DNA of 64,000 nucleotides, taken from assembly GCA_948146395.1 (NCBI GenBank), contig OX411548.1:58733020-58797019 (forward strand), read 5' to 3'. The notes under the pieces are model-generated. The model saw nothing but the letters and a program-made list of their open reading frames with translations, had not been told where the DNA came from and ran no database searches. Shown one piece after another: positions 1 to 10,512 of the stretch (position 1 is the stretch's first letter; every line of letters starts with the position of its first letter). The position numbers were made by a program, and so were the translations under genes. The stretch comes from Fragum whitleyi (Eukaryota; Mollusca; Bivalvia; Cardiida; Cardiidae).

Positions 1-490
1 ACAAAACTTAGGAGAAATGTACCATGGTGAACATTCTCTGTGCATCCATCCGTTAATTTTGGTGGTTGTTGGCTACGCGATTAAATCAACAATTATTATC
101 GGATTCTAGTGAAACTCACAGAATTTAGAATGGGTTCGATCCGTGGGAAAACACGAGAAAAGAGGCCTTATAGAATAAGTCTGACTTTCACTGAGTGCAA
201 TCTCGTTTACGCGATAAAGTCCCAAATCATTATCAGATTCATTTGAAACTTTCACAGGATTATTGAAGGGTCATAAGGGTCCTCGCTTCCGAAAATGGTG
301 ACAATTCGTCGGAAAGCTAGGGAAAAGAGGCCGTAATGCAATCTGGTTTATACCATTAAGTCCACAAAAATCATCGGGTTTCCTTGAAACTTCCACGATA
401 TTAATGAAGGGTCATAAGGATTATCGCTTTCCAGAATAGGGACAATCTTTCAAAAAACATAGGTAAAGGGGCATTATGTAGTTTTCCCTC
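1..490. repeat. Degenerate tandem repeat, about 140-bp unit, 3 units
   Basis: Three imperfect units begin near 75, 211 and 350. Each runs from a GCGATWAAGTC-like start, through ATTATCRGRTT and GAAACTTYCAC, to GGGTCATAAGG and an AAAGAGGCC-like end. The units differ at many positions, so the array is old. It has no coding potential. Confidence 0.55.
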
Positions 491-883
491 AGGGTTGTTA
501 TTGAGCGCAATATTGTTTATGCGATTACAGAGATTTTTTTAATTAGGTTATTATTTTCGTCAACTGTTAAGTAACTGCAAAATTTCGTATTTTTCGTATA
601 TGTTCATTTTTAAAAGATTTATTTTCTTCCCATATATAGCTTTCTCTTCTATTAAACAACAGTATTAACGTTGTTTGTCATGATAAGATAGCTATTTGAA
701 TCCAGTTCGTTTACTGTCAATCTGCATTACCCGTCATTATGACAGTTTGAATGCCAATATTATCGCGTTTAAACACTTTGCAGAGCAATTAAAAGAGCCG
801 AAGTTGGGGAAGTGGTCATTGCATCTGTTATTGTTTCCGATTTAACATAATAGTCGATATAATTATGTTTATTTCTACAACAG
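491..883. other. AT-rich sequence, nothing recognised
   Basis: Read on both strands without finding a convincing ORF, repeat or hairpin. The last 30 bases form a pyrimidine-containing lead into the candidate splice acceptor at 882-883. Confidence 0.4.
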
Positions 884-968
884 GTATAGATGGGATGCTC
901 AACACACCTGTAGTTGCTGCTTTTACGTCACCTTTAGTGAAAATTTTGATCATTGTTTTGATGGAAGG
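884..968 (+). CDS. Candidate internal exon of an unidentified gene
   Basis: The 85-nt segment is framed by an acceptor (TTCTACAACAG, ending 883) and a consensus donor (GG then GTAAGT from 969). Two frames are open. One reads IDGMLNTPVV...IVLMEG, ends in phase 2 and joins in phase to a terminal exon starting at 2051. The other reads YRWDAQHTCSCC...DHCFDGR, is cysteine-rich, ends in phase 0 and would join to 2121. I do not recognise the protein. Splice signals are the main support, so the call is tentative. Confidence 0.3.
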
Positions 969-1270
969 GTAAGTTATGTTAAACAGTTCGAAATGATTTT
1001 AGATAACCAATTAGATGTCACACATGCAAATTGTCAAAATATGACACGGTTGAAGTAAATCTTTCTTGAGCAAGCAAACATAAGATTTTGGCGTTGCTAA
1101 AATAGACACATACCGGTAATTATCTTACGCTAATGATTCAAAAGAAAAGGAAGTCATACGATGTAGGCCGAAATTCAAACATCTCTCTTTTAATTGGTTA
1201 TATCGGATACATATCAGTCAAAATAACAACGGCAGGTACTTCGGAATAATGCCATTTGACAGCATCATAT
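969..1270. other. AT-rich sequence, probable intron
   Basis: No ORF or repeat was recognised. If the flanking exons are real, this is the start of an intron that runs to about 2050 and also holds the dispersed repeat at 1271-1845. Confidence 0.3.
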
Positions 1271-1845
1271 TAAACAAGAGGACCCTGAGGGCCCTTAATC
1301 GCCCACCTGATATTTCAAGTAAATTATCATTAAGACTCCTTTTCCTATGATATGGCATGAACCTTCCCAATTTCAACAGAGTTCATTCTTGTGACCTGGC
1401 AAGCATTTTGACCAAATTTCATGAAGATTGGACCATATTTGTGGCGTCTGGAGCTCTTACAAGAAAATTGTCATTAAGGCCTCTTTTCTAATGAAATGTC
1501 AAGGATCCTTCCCATTTTCAAAAGAGTTTATCCTCATGACCAAACATTCTGACCAAGTTTCATGATGATTGGATAATATTTGTGGCTGCTAGAGTGTAAA
1601 CAAGAAAATTGTCATTAAGGCCCCCTTTCCCTTGATATGGCACGGATCCTTTCCATTTGAGCAATTTTTACAAGGGACCACCCAAGGAATATTTCTGCCA
1701 AGTTTGGTTGATTTTGGCTCATAAGTTTAGGAGGAGATGTTGTTTAAAGAAAAAGTTAACGCTGTGACGGACAGACGGACGCCGGACATTGATCGATCAC
1801 AATAGCTCCCTTGAGCACTTCGTGCTCAGGTTTTGTTAATAAGAA
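1271..1845 (+). repeat. Dispersed molluscan-type repeat with 3 internal sub-repeats and GGAC-rich end
   Basis: Three internal sub-repeats of about 130-150 bp (near 1318, 1450 and 1603) share AARAAAATTGTCATTAAGGC, a CCTTTTCCTTGATATGGC-like stretch and ATGATTGGA. The end has the ACGGACAGACGGACGCCGGA tract followed by a small hairpin, GAGCAC-TTC-GTGCTC (1813-1827). This end type is widespread in bivalve genomes. The sequence is non-coding, and the mobilising machinery is unknown. Confidence 0.6.
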
Positions 1846-2050
1846 CAAGACTTAGTTATTCTACGTTATCGAATCGGCTTAGGCACTTTTTCTCGTCAAT
1901 TGATTTTATAAACGGAAAAGAAGGCGATGTATCGAAGTATTTCATCTATGGGTAGGCGCAAATCTATAGGAAGTGCTTATATAGACATCAACCATAGTTT
2001 TGCAGTATTCCCGCCATTTGAGGTTATCAGTTCGACTTTCTATCCTTTAG

Positions 2051-2597
2051 GTGTAGACGATACAAAGATCGGGTCACTAACTATTCGAAAATAGGTGATG
2101 TAGACGTCTGGCCATCGTAGATACACAACTGTCATGGTAGAACCTTTCGGACTCTAAATGACTCAATTGAATCGAAGAGTTGTGATGGTGGATCAGCACT
2201 GACACAGAATTCTACTTTATCCATTCTACTTGAAAGTAATATGCCAATTGAGGCCAATGACCAAGTTATTTTGTATCAAAACGATTATCAGTCTTGTATG
2301 GATGGAACTGAAATCGGTTTTCAAAATGGCGTTATTCAAAACAGCGAACCGAGTCGTGAAGATCTTATTGTTTATTCTCAAGTTCAATTTGACACTACTC
2401 AAGGAAAACAGATGGATACTGAACATTATATGGACAACTTTGGTTCGCAATTTTCGAGGTGGGATACTTATCAGCAAATTTCGACAGGTGATATAGATAC
2501 AACATCAACTGACAATAACCAACAAACTGGACAATCTTTTATCATCAACTCGTCTTTTTCTTCGTACGCACAGATCAACGTGCAAGATAGTATCTGA
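2051..2597 (+). CDS. Candidate terminal exon, unknown protein; in-frame TAG at 2118
   Basis: A pyrimidine-rich acceptor (CTTTCTATCCTTTAG) ends at 2050. The frame that continues the upstream exon reads CRRYKDRVTNYSKIGDVDVWPS and then meets TAG at 2118-2120. The same frame is then open for 159 codons, 2121-2594, with a TGA stop at 2595. That stretch is rich in N, Q, S, T, D and scattered Tyr, like a disordered or receptor cytoplasmic tail. Either the exon starts at 2121 (a weak acceptor, CATCGTAG, abuts it), or the gene ends at 2118, or this is a pseudogene. The ATG at 2241 would give a 118-aa ORF. No family was recognised. Confidence 0.25.
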
Positions 2598-3979
2598 ACT
2601 AAAGGCTGATAAAGATCTGTCCTGCGTTTTTTATACAATAGCTACTTACCCAGGACATTCGTAACATTGCTCGGACTTTTCCGTAAACTGGACGGTACCT
2701 CGGACCTTAGTGTAGTAATTTTTGGTCATATTTTAGGCAAATCGGCTTCTGGGGGTACTACGGTTATTTAATACGCTTGGAGAAGATCACATTTTGTTAA
2801 TTCTTTCCGATCGTCCGTGGAGATCTTTTGGGCATATTATAATTTGATGTCAAAGCGCAGTAATAAAAGGCCTTTTGTTATCAAATTATAATATGCCATT
2901 TTTTATTCTAACGTTGATTTTGTTTTATGCAACGTCATTCTCAGTCGGATCATTGATGTTTGTGACGTCATATAAACCCACGTGCGAAATGACGCGCTTT
3001 TATGGCTGCGCCCGTATTATTCCCGAGGTCTATTCCGTAGAATCGCCGAGGGTTCCCGATTGTACTCAGAGATCACTTGTCATAATATACATATGGATGA
3101 TTTATGCAAAATGATGCATTAGAATTTCCAGCCGTTTAGACAAATGTCAATCCATCACATGCAGGTAGTTGCATATTGATCGGCGGGTATGTTGTAGGGA
3201 CAAATTTATGACAACACATTGTTATAAGATTAACGAAATTTGTAAATGGAAAAAATAGTTTTTGAGCACGATTGATAGTCCACGTAAAGGTTTGTTCGCG
3301 TAGAATTTATTTTAAAGCTTGCATGTTAGGTATTTGAACCAAGTTGTGCCTTGATTTTCAACACGAAAAGTCTATTACGTCTATGGACCGGCTATTCCTT
3401 TTAATCATCAGCAGATTTACATGTATACAAAAATTGCCTTTGAGACTTTCAATGAGGATAGTTTCATCAGGTAGGCAAGACTGTATAAATGATGCTACAG
3501 GTGTCATCTCTTTGTTAAAATTCTTTTATCTTCTTACATTCAACTCTATACAAATGTAATTTGCAAATGATCAGATAGAGTCAATTCTTCACGAAGACAG
3601 TTTTAAGATAATCGAGAAAAAAAATCGTTGATTTGCTAGTCAAGGGAAGTAACCAAGCTTTGTTCCATTAATAAGGAACAGAGTAAGGTTATATCCCCTG
3701 GCTTCCGGATTATTGATGAAATTTATACTGAACAACTTTGAAATCGCAGCTTGTATATTTCGTCTTTTCTCGCGCTCTGCCCATGAAAAATGAAAATGTG
3801 TTATTTTATCTTTGTTCGTGGACTTGTTCGTGCGAATTGAGAATTGCTTTCCGCGAGACTCGAGCATGTGCACGTTTGGCACATCGATAAATTTCGACTC
3901 ATTCTATGAACAAAACACACTACTTCATTTGAACATGTCCATCTAACGAAACTGCATAGAAAAGCATTCAAAACAAGAG
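2598..3979. other. AT-rich sequence with one hairpin; no gene seen
   Basis: Short ORFs here have no recognisable domain. The only structured element is the inverted repeat at 2831-2897. Confidence 0.4.
2831..2897. repeat. Perfect 18-bp inverted repeat (hairpin)
   Basis: GGCATATTATAATTTGAT (2831-2848) is the exact reverse complement of 2880-2897, with a 31-nt loop. Just downstream, AAATGACGCGCTTTTA (about 2985-3000) resembles part of the insert at 54.95-55.25 kb, so this may be a fragment of a related palindromic element. Confidence 0.65.
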
Positions 3980-4165
3980 CTGTCACTGTAAGATGACAAT
4001 GCCCCCGACACCGCTTTGATTTAGAAGTTATGGCCAATGTTAAAGTTTTTGGACGGAATGACGGACGGACGGACGGACGGACGGACGGACAGACGGACGG
4101 ACAGACGGACGGACGGACAAGTCAAATTTATGATGCCTCCCTATCGGGGGCATAAAAATAAAATA
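3980..4165 (+). repeat. (GGAC)n dispersed repeat ending in a GGGGGCAT hairpin
   Basis: A run of GGAC units with GACA variants (about 4055-4117) is followed by TTTATGATGCCTCC and GGGGGCATAAAA, where CCTCC/GGGGG can pair. Related ends lie at 19.6 kb and, inverted, at 20.58 kb. It is non-coding: the short ORF across it is only the translated microsatellite. Confidence 0.65.
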
Positions 4166-5290
4166 ACAGCAACAACCAAAATGGTTCGGCACAAAATGAA
4201 AACGGGGCATGTGAACTCATTAGACATGCTTACAAGCGGTGGTTTGTCAGAGCGTGTTACTTAAGAATTTTCAGAGCATTTGTCAAAAGTCGATCTCTAA
4301 TAAATGACACACAGCCGATTATGCTTTTTTCTCCTAGACCCCGTCAGAGATAAACGCCAAGCTTTTACGATGATAATGGTGTCGTTTTACGTCACTTTTC
4401 ATGCAGAATATTGGACGCCGCGCCTTTCCGCTACATACGTTTTTAAACATCTGGAGGCATAAGCCACAGTTTAAACATGAATGAGGGCCAGAGACAGCAT
4501 TTGGTTTCACAATTAGGTTACGAGAAAAACAAATTTTCGAAATAAAGTCCATTTCTGTTCTATAATTCTAAAACGGGTACACGTTAAAGTCTGGCCTATG
4601 TAAATGCATTTTTGTTCCGAGATATTAAACTAACATATGCTGTTTAACTGCATGTTTATCATTCAGTCTATCAACAGAAAAAAATAAAGTGACGCGTTTT
4701 AATGCGGTTCAGTTTATAACTATGTAGAAGGGTTTTTGGTTAATCATGGTGACTGAAATTGTGTACAGAAATTAATTCAGCTGTAGATTAATTTACGAAT
4801 AATGACAGTATTGAGTTTTTCAGGAGATGTCTTTTTTTCGCTAGAATTAATTGTATTGTTCAGCAAAAGAACTTGAATACGTTGTAATTATCGATGGTAA
4901 ATAGAGAAAATGAACACCATTACGAGATGAAAATAAATGAACATGGGTCTATATTAAATGGTTCGGGTTTCTTTGATTTGTGGTATATGTTCGAATTGCA
5001 TTTAACAGAAGAATTTTGCACGAAAAAAAAAAAGTTTTACATCAAAATTATGGGTGTTCCATATTTTCCCGTATCAAAAACAAAAGCATACCGGTACTTA
5101 CGTTCGGTTGGTCGGAGAAGGGAATTAAAATAGCTTAAGGCGAATTCTGGTTTCGTTCAATCCTAGTTCGACAGATTCGGAGAAAACCCAAGGTGTGTCT
5201 ACATTCTTGTCGGCGTCGTTGTCGTTGTCGTCCGTAAACTTTTATGTTTTGTGATGTTTCTGTTGTAACCAAAGGCATTCCCTTAAAACT
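4166..5290. other. No gene recognised; part of a diverged dispersed repeat
   Basis: About 4400-4480 (TTTTTAAACATCTGGAGGCA) resembles 19.39-19.44 kb (TTTCTAAACGTCTGGAAGCC), so a diverged dispersed repeat lies here. The remainder shows nothing supportable. Confidence 0.4.
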
Positions 5291-5293
5291 TAG

Positions 5294-5512
5294 CCGCCGT
5301 CATAGCGCATTTGGTAGCGCGTCGGACTGTCATTCTAGAGGTCCAGGGTTCGATTCCCGACGGCGACACTCATCCTTTCTGATTAATTATCTTAGCAGCT
5401 GGAGGCTAGAAAAGGATGTAATGTTAATACTGTAAGAAATACCAGGAATTTACTGTAAGATGCTCCAGCCGCCGTTTCATAACTTAAAGTTTGTTCAAAG
5501 CGGCGTAAGATC
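5294..5512 (+). mobile_element. tRNA-derived SINE (family 1), internally deleted copy
   Basis: The head (5294-5367) is tRNA-like: A box in TAGCGCATTTGGTAGCGCG, B box GGGTTCGATTCC, and acceptor-like ends GCCGCCG/CGGCGAC that still pair at six of seven positions. The body follows (GCAGCTGGAGGCTAGAAAAG, TACCAGGAATTTACTGTAAG, GCTCCAGCCGCCG) and ends in TTCAAAGCGGCGTAA. Compared with other copies, the segment that reads GGTTGATAATCGTAGACC is missing. Eight further copies or fragments lie in this window. Confidence 0.8.
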
Positions 5513-5759
5513 CTAATCAAATTAACAATTAAACACTTGAAAATTGGTGCAATCGTTCACTATCAAAAGTGCCAACTATAGAATCAACGCAGGTAGCTCA
5601 AGATGTATTTTGTGCGAATTGTGTCTCCTTTTCGACTTCTATCCTTTTTCAAGTATCTAATAGTCGAGCGTAGGCACCCGTAAACAGTGCTAGTTTTAGC
5701 TCATCATCATTTACTGTTTCAGAGTTATCCTTCTCTGACATTTTAGTTTGGGTAAAATG
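5513..5759. other. AT-rich sequence, nothing recognised
   Basis: No ORF, repeat or hairpin was supported in this short stretch between the SINE and the foldback element. Confidence 0.35.
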
Positions 5760-6345
5760 TTAGGGTTCATGTGAAGAGCTTTTAACCCAATTTAAAATTC
5801 TCATACTGAAATAAAGTGTTCCCAGCCAACCAATATAATATACCAGATTGAAGCTCTAGATGAGCACAAGCAGTTGCACAACAAAAACTCACGTTTTGTT
5901 CAAAACCAACAGAACCATTACGCCTGGATAAAATTTGAACAAAATGTAGACAATTGGTACAACTACAATCATAGACATAGAAAACCAAGGCCCAAAAAGG
6001 CTCTTTTTCAAACGATTAACTTCAGTTTATTTTGCCAAATTACATGCGATTTGGATCAAAGTTTTGGAGCAGCGTTGTGCGAGCACCTGGTTTACACTTT
6101 AAACTGTATTTTGTTGAAATAGGAGCCAAATTTTTATCCAACCATCATACAGTTGCTTGTTCTGTACAAACTGACCATTTTCCAATATGTTTTGACAAAA
6201 CCAGTATAGCTAGGGCTGTCTTATGCAGCCTAACTGATTGTGTTTATCTAGAGCTTCATTTTCATATAAAGTATGCTTGGACGTACTGCTTTTTTGTGAA
6301 GCAAATGAAATTTGCATGGTCAAAAAAACTTTACATGAACTTTAA
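5760..6345. mobile_element. Foldback (long inverted-repeat) element, copy 1
   Basis: The left end GTTCATGTGAAGAGC and the right end CTTTACATGAAC are inverted. Further in, GAAGCTCTAGATGAGCACAAG and the AGTTGCACAAC region pair loosely with CTTGTTCTG... and ...CTAGAGCTTCATTTT at the right. The same ends and internal order recur at 12238-13150 and, as a left half only, at 9165-9365. Small ORFs inside are not conserved between copies. I infer a non-autonomous DNA transposon. Confidence 0.65.
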
Positions 6346-7005
6346 ATGCAAATAAGTGGTTTTTGGCGAACGGAAAACGAAGCTATTGTTAGGTTTCTCC
6401 CTGTGTCATGAAACAAAACACGTGAGGCCTGAATGTACATCTACATTGTCAATATTCGATGCCTGCTTTTGGGTACACAACTTTATCTACAAAGCGTATA
6501 GAGAAGATTGTTCTGATAAATAGACAATATGTTGGTGTCATAAAATATCAATGTTATCTGGTCGAGGTTGGGAGAATTTATCATAACGAGGGTTTGCCGA
6601 TTTATGATAATTTGTCACTGCCGAGACCAGATAACGTTGATGTTTTAAGACACTTACATGTTATTTTATTCATCATGCAACCTTTTTTGCACTTAATTAT
6701 AATAAACCCTTAATAATCAAAGAAACTCGGGTGAAAGTATATTAAAATTGTTTCTTAACATAGACTGCCTGATACCATGTTATCAAACAGGTGATATCAG
6801 GTCAATACAGGTTCTATTGCATGATCAAGTATGATCAATATCTTTATTAGTAGCTCATCTGATATTGTGGTAAAACGAATTATAATATGACCTACGTTGC
6901 GGGAGTGAAATAACTCAATTGAATATGTTTTACATATTACACGGCTGTTATTACACCAGTAGAATAGTATTTTCGTTAGGAAAATAACGTCATAATTCAT
7001 TTGAT
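6346..7005. other. AT-rich; contains a 22-bp inverted repeat
   Basis: Only the hairpin at 6542-6646 is supportable; no gene was seen. Confidence 0.4.
6542..6646. repeat. 22-bp inverted repeat with 61-nt spacer
   Basis: The left arm contains TCAATGTTATCTGGTC and the right arm GACCAGATAACGTTGA; arms are 6542-6563 and 6625-6646 with one mismatch. The spacer carries a second small repeat (TTATCATAA/TTATGATAA). It looks like a MITE or MITE end. Confidence 0.6.
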
Positions 7006-7033
7006 GACGCCTATTCGCAAACGGCGTTATATG
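7006..7033 (+). repeat. Left arm of inverted repeat flanking the Tctex1 gene
   Basis: GCAAACGGCGTTATATG (7017-7033) is an exact reverse complement of 8582-8598. Similarity extends outward through GACGC/GACGTC. The pair encloses 1.55 kb containing the Tctex1 gene. Confidence 0.5.
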
Positions 7034-7739
7034 TTTCGCGGAATAATTTGAATCCATAAATTTCTGGAATGTCCTCGGTTTATCGCAAAAACGCAGGTCA
7101 TATTGTTAATAGAATGTCAAATCTGTGCTAATAAATCCCGAATTTATTAAACTCGTGATCTAAAACTGATAAAAACTCGACACAGCCTCGTATTTATCTA
7201 TTTGTAGATGACTAGTTTAATAAATTCGGTATTTAAAGACCACTCGTTCAATATCCTCTATTTATTATACGTAAATTTTGGTTTTATTAGAAAGGTAGTG
7301 TACCTTTGGGGTAGATATAGATTTCGTGTTTTTTGAACTTTTGAACAGGCTCACAAATCCGGTCGAAATTGGATTATAAGATTAACCACAAAATTCTATC
7401 CTAATTGAACTTGACCAGGTTACGAAGTTAGTGAACAGCACGGATACAATACAATCTTTAATCATATAGGAAACGTGAGATAAACACACAATCGAACACA
7501 AAAATCTGCTTTTGTTATTTTGTTTTTGTTGGGAAATTGATATTGAACTAATAGGACAATACAGAAATACAAATGGAGAGTTACACGTTTAAACTGATAT
7601 TGAAATGAATTATCAATATATCTTGTGAGAGGTATATGTTTGATAACACAAAAAGTTTGTTGTTGGATTTATGATAAATTTAAAAACAATTTATACATAC
7701 TTCAAAACAAAGACAAGATAAGTACTGATAGACAGTGTC
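7034..7739. other. Upstream region of the Tctex1 gene, AT-rich
   Basis: Nothing was recognised except AT-rich sequence leading to the TATA box. Short stretches such as TTTATTAAACTCG and CTAGTTTAATAAATTC (about 7143-7225) are near-inverted, but I did not find a defined element. Confidence 0.35.
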
Positions 7740-7746
7740 TATAAAA
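7740..7746 (+). promoter_or_regulatory. Probable TATA box of the Tctex1 gene
   Basis: TATAAAA lies 55 bp upstream of the ATG at 7801. This would place the start near 7770 with a roughly 30-nt leader. The position suits a core promoter and implies the ORF is transcribed from here rather than spliced from far upstream. Motif match only. Confidence 0.45.
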
Positions 7747-7800
7747 ATCAAGTCTTAATTCTTTTTTTATCGTTTGTTGTTTTATTTCACAAATACAATC

Positions 7801-8370
7801 ATGTGGAAGCGGTTATCAATGGCAGGTCCGTCCACCTCAAACAATGTTCCATCAGAAATGGGCGACAGCGTGATGACAGACGCAACTCCAAACTCAACGA
7901 TGAAAAGCAACCCGTCTAGACCATCACTAGCAGGGCTCATGCTTGGTAAACGATTCGCAAAGCGTCTGTCTACTAAAGTCACTGATCGGAGATTGATGAG
8001 CGCCGGGATGATTCATGAGAAGGAACCAACCTATAGAATGGAGCCAAAGCGGAAGTTCAACTCTTCCATGGTGGAGAAAATGATCCGGACAACTCTTGAA
8101 GAAAAGCTAGATGGATTTAAGTATAATCCAAAGTTCTGCTCAAATATGATTAAAATACTGAGTGAGGAGTTAAAGGATAAGGTAAAACTGATGAATTTTG
8201 AGCGTTATAAGATAGTCTGTAATGTGATACTGTGTCAAAGAAGTGAACAGGCCTTGCAGGCAAGCAGTAGATGTACTTGGGACGCCAAGAACGATAACTT
8301 TGCTTCATACACTTATAAAAATGAACATTTGGTATGTAACGCGTGTGTCTATGGTATTTACAGGGAGTGA
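7801..8370 (+). CDS. Tctex1-domain protein (dynein light chain Tctex-type family)
   Basis: The 189-aa product has a basic, Ser/Thr-rich, probably disordered N-terminus (residues 1-75) followed by a complete Tctex1 domain (about 77-189). Family landmarks are visible: TYRMEPKRKF at the domain start, FCSNMIKILSEELKDKVK, then FERYKIVCNVILCQ, the SSRCTWDAKNDNFASYTYKN segment and the terminal VYGIYRE. Family members are light chains of cytoplasmic or ciliary dynein, acting as dimers that bind intermediate chain and cargo. The extended N-terminus fits the TCTEX1D (DYNLT5-like) subgroup. The start is the ATG at 7801 (A at -3); the frame is open 27 nt further upstream without an ATG. It is one exon with no internal stop and a TATA box upstream, so I judge it functional. 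No canonical AATAAA was seen close downstream. The exact paralogue is uncertain. Confidence 0.9.
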   Translation: MWKRLSMAGPSTSNNVPSEMGDSVMTDATPNSTMKSNPSRPSLAGLMLGKRFAKRLSTKVTDRRLMSAGMIHEKEPTYRMEPKRKFNSSMVEKMIRTTLEEKLDGFKYNPKFCSNMIKILSEELKDKVKLMNFERYKIVCNVILCQRSEQALQASSRCTWDAKNDNFASYTYKNEHLVCNACVYGIYRE

Positions 8371-8754
8371 ATCATATTTGTAACATAGAAAGAGGGTTCA
8401 TGACATACCGAGATTCTTGAAGGGAACTATCTAGAAAGGGGTGTAATCAAGGCTATGATCCTGATGTGATCCTGTATTAGACGACGAGTCTTTTTTTTCT
8501 TTTTAATCACGAATTTCATTTATAATGATCTAAAATATATTTACAAATACTGAGAAATATTAGAATTTTAAAATCATATTTCATATAACGCCGTTTGCTA
8601 TACGACGTCGTAACATGTATGATTTGCTATCATTCAACAGATTTTGCAAGATTTATTTTGACGCCCCTTGCTTTGTTTGCCTTAACTCATTAAAAATATT
8701 TATCTTAAAATCACTGATGACAATATTTTGTTTTGTGTAAGAAGTACACGAAAT
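8371..8754. other. 3' flank of the Tctex1 gene
   Basis: AT-rich with a T-run at 8490-8502. It holds the right arm of the flanking inverted repeat (8582-8609). No gene was seen. Confidence 0.4.
8582..8609 (-). repeat. Right arm of inverted repeat flanking the Tctex1 gene
   Basis: CATATAACGCCGTTTGC (8582-8598) matches 7017-7033 in inverse orientation, followed by TATACGACGTC. See the left arm at 7006-7033. Confidence 0.5.
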
Positions 8755-8830
8755 CCACTGTTAATTCCTCCAGCCGCCCAGATATAACTTAAAGATTGTT
8801 GAAAGCGTCGAAGCGTCGAACTCCATTCAA
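8755..8830 (+). mobile_element. SINE family 1, 3' fragment
   Basis: CTCCAGCCGCCCAGATATAA followed by CTTAAAGATTGTTGAAAGCG is the last part of the family 1 body. The head and main body are missing. Confidence 0.6.
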
Positions 8831-9164
8831 ATAAACCAACCTACCATAGGTGTTTCACAAATGACAATGATTTAGACCAAATGACGTTTATTACGTATTT
8901 AACAATGAACAGTGAAATATGATGAAAAAATGAAAATACTCTTCTTCTTATCATTTCTATATCTAAAATTCAACAGACTCCTCCTTTCTAAAAAAGGAAG
9001 AACATTAATGAATAGGACAAAATGAAACATTGAATTTCTAGCAGAAAAGTCATTCTGATTCTAGGACTATGTCTATTCGGCTTTTGCATTTTACTCGACA
9101 GACAATTTCCTCGAGCGTGGTGCTTCAGAAAGATTGCATATCGATACTTCTTCTTTTTTCAATA
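8831..9164. other. No feature recognised
   Basis: AT-rich DNA with no supported ORF or repeat. Confidence 0.35.
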
Positions 9165-9365
9165 ACTTAGGATTCATGTAAAGACTTGTCGATCCTCTTT
9201 TAGACACGTTGATTTTGTTGAAGTCAAGTAGTAGTGCCAGCGAAATTATATACTAAATCGAAGCCCTAGATGAGCACAAGCAGTTACACAACACTCTATC
9301 TCATACCAGTATTGCCAAACATTGTGATAAAGGTTAAATTTTGTTTAAACCTGGCGAGTGCAGGC
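9165..9365 (+). mobile_element. Foldback element, copy 2 (left half only)
   Basis: TAGGATTCATGTAAAGAC at the start and GAAGCCCTAGATGAGCACAA followed by CAGTTACACAACA match the left half of the copies at 5760 and 12238. The right half is absent, so this is a deletion remnant. Confidence 0.6.
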
Positions 9366-9782
9366 ATGGTGGATGAGTAAAACGGGTCTGTATTTGATTC
9401 AAAATGCACTTTTGGAGTTTTTCTTTTTTTTTTTTTTCACTTATTTGAAAAAAGCCGATTTTGGTGACTTTTTAATGTTACTGTTACTATTACACTATAT
9501 CTGTGAAAAATTTAAAAAGGGAGCAAACTCGAATGACATTCTGTAACAATACGGACACATTTTATCAAGCCGTAATTAAGTCGTTGGTTTTGAAGAAAAT
9601 TGCCCTTTTCCACAATACTTAGGCTTTAGTTTTTCATATATTTAAGTACTTGATTTAAGCTGGGCTTATTGTTTCTTGTATGTTAAAAGGAGATGCTTGA
9701 AAAATGGTTATAAATACTTCACACAAACCTTAGCCATGGTTCTACAGAAAGCGACTGTGAAAAAGTATTGTTGTACTTATAC
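9366..9782. other. No gene recognised
   Basis: It contains a T-run at about 9420-9438 and otherwise plain AT-rich sequence. Confidence 0.35.
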
Positions 9783-10512
9783 TATAGGGATGAGTGTGTT
9801 TTTCACTGCGTTTATTGGGGTATAAAGTGCAATTGCCTTAGCAAATATTAAGCCATGTACCAAGGCAATTGCACTTTATACCCCAACAAACGCAGTGAAA
9901 AAGACAATCGTCCCTTATAATTGCAATCCTCTAGATCGAAGAAACGTTTTAACTAATCGGCCAAACGTTAAAGCTTCAAGTCTACCTTCTGTGCGTTTAG
10001 ATTGCACAATCTATTTTAGATCGTGTATTTTTTATGTCGGTGTCGAAGTGAAATGTCATAAAGTAAAACAAATGATACACAAATAAACGACAACTTTGAA
10101 ATTCGTAGAAGTACTTATGACAAAAAAAATTGTTTCTGCCAAGTAAGTCTGTATTTTTAAACGAAAACGGCGTGGCCGGTCTTAGTTGAGAGGATTGCTT
10201 GAAGGCCATCGTCGACTCGCTGTTTTCTAAGTTTACGTCGGCTCAGAATCAGAACTGCATGCTTGTAATCGTAAATTCTTTCGAAAATATCTTAATTTAT
10301 CAAAGATTAAATAGCAATGTTGCATTGATGATCGGGAACTGTGTTTATTCGAATTCCTACAACACAGGACTTGCAGACCAAAGGTCGGGGGTTTCCCCGA
10401 AAGACCTAGTTATTGCATTTTTTACAGAAATAAAGTGCAATGTATTTCCCAACGTGATGCGTTTTAAACCAATCAGAATTCTTTATTTTATTGAATTCAA
10501 TTATTTTTGTAT
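9783..10512 (+). mobile_element. Palindrome-headed dispersed repeat, copy 1
   Basis: It begins with a long hairpin (9783-9919): TATAGGGATGAGTGTG... through CACTGCGTTTATTGGGGTAT and GTGCAATTGCCTTAG, mirrored by CCAAGGCAATTGCAC to CCCTTATA. About 590 bp of non-palindromic body follows (TCTAGATCGAAGAAAC, GAAAACGGCGTGGCCGGTCT, GCTCAGAATCAGAACTGCAT), ending near ATTGAATTCAATTATT. A second copy in the same orientation lies at 52295-53063. A 172-aa ORF overlapping the second half is not preserved as coding in copy 2. Confidence 0.75.

Noticed and set aside
5294..5367. tRNA gene
   Set aside because: A and B boxes and a partly paired acceptor are present, but the sequence runs straight into a SINE body seen in eight other places. 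The same applies to the heads at 24.5, 28.6 and 46.9 kb.
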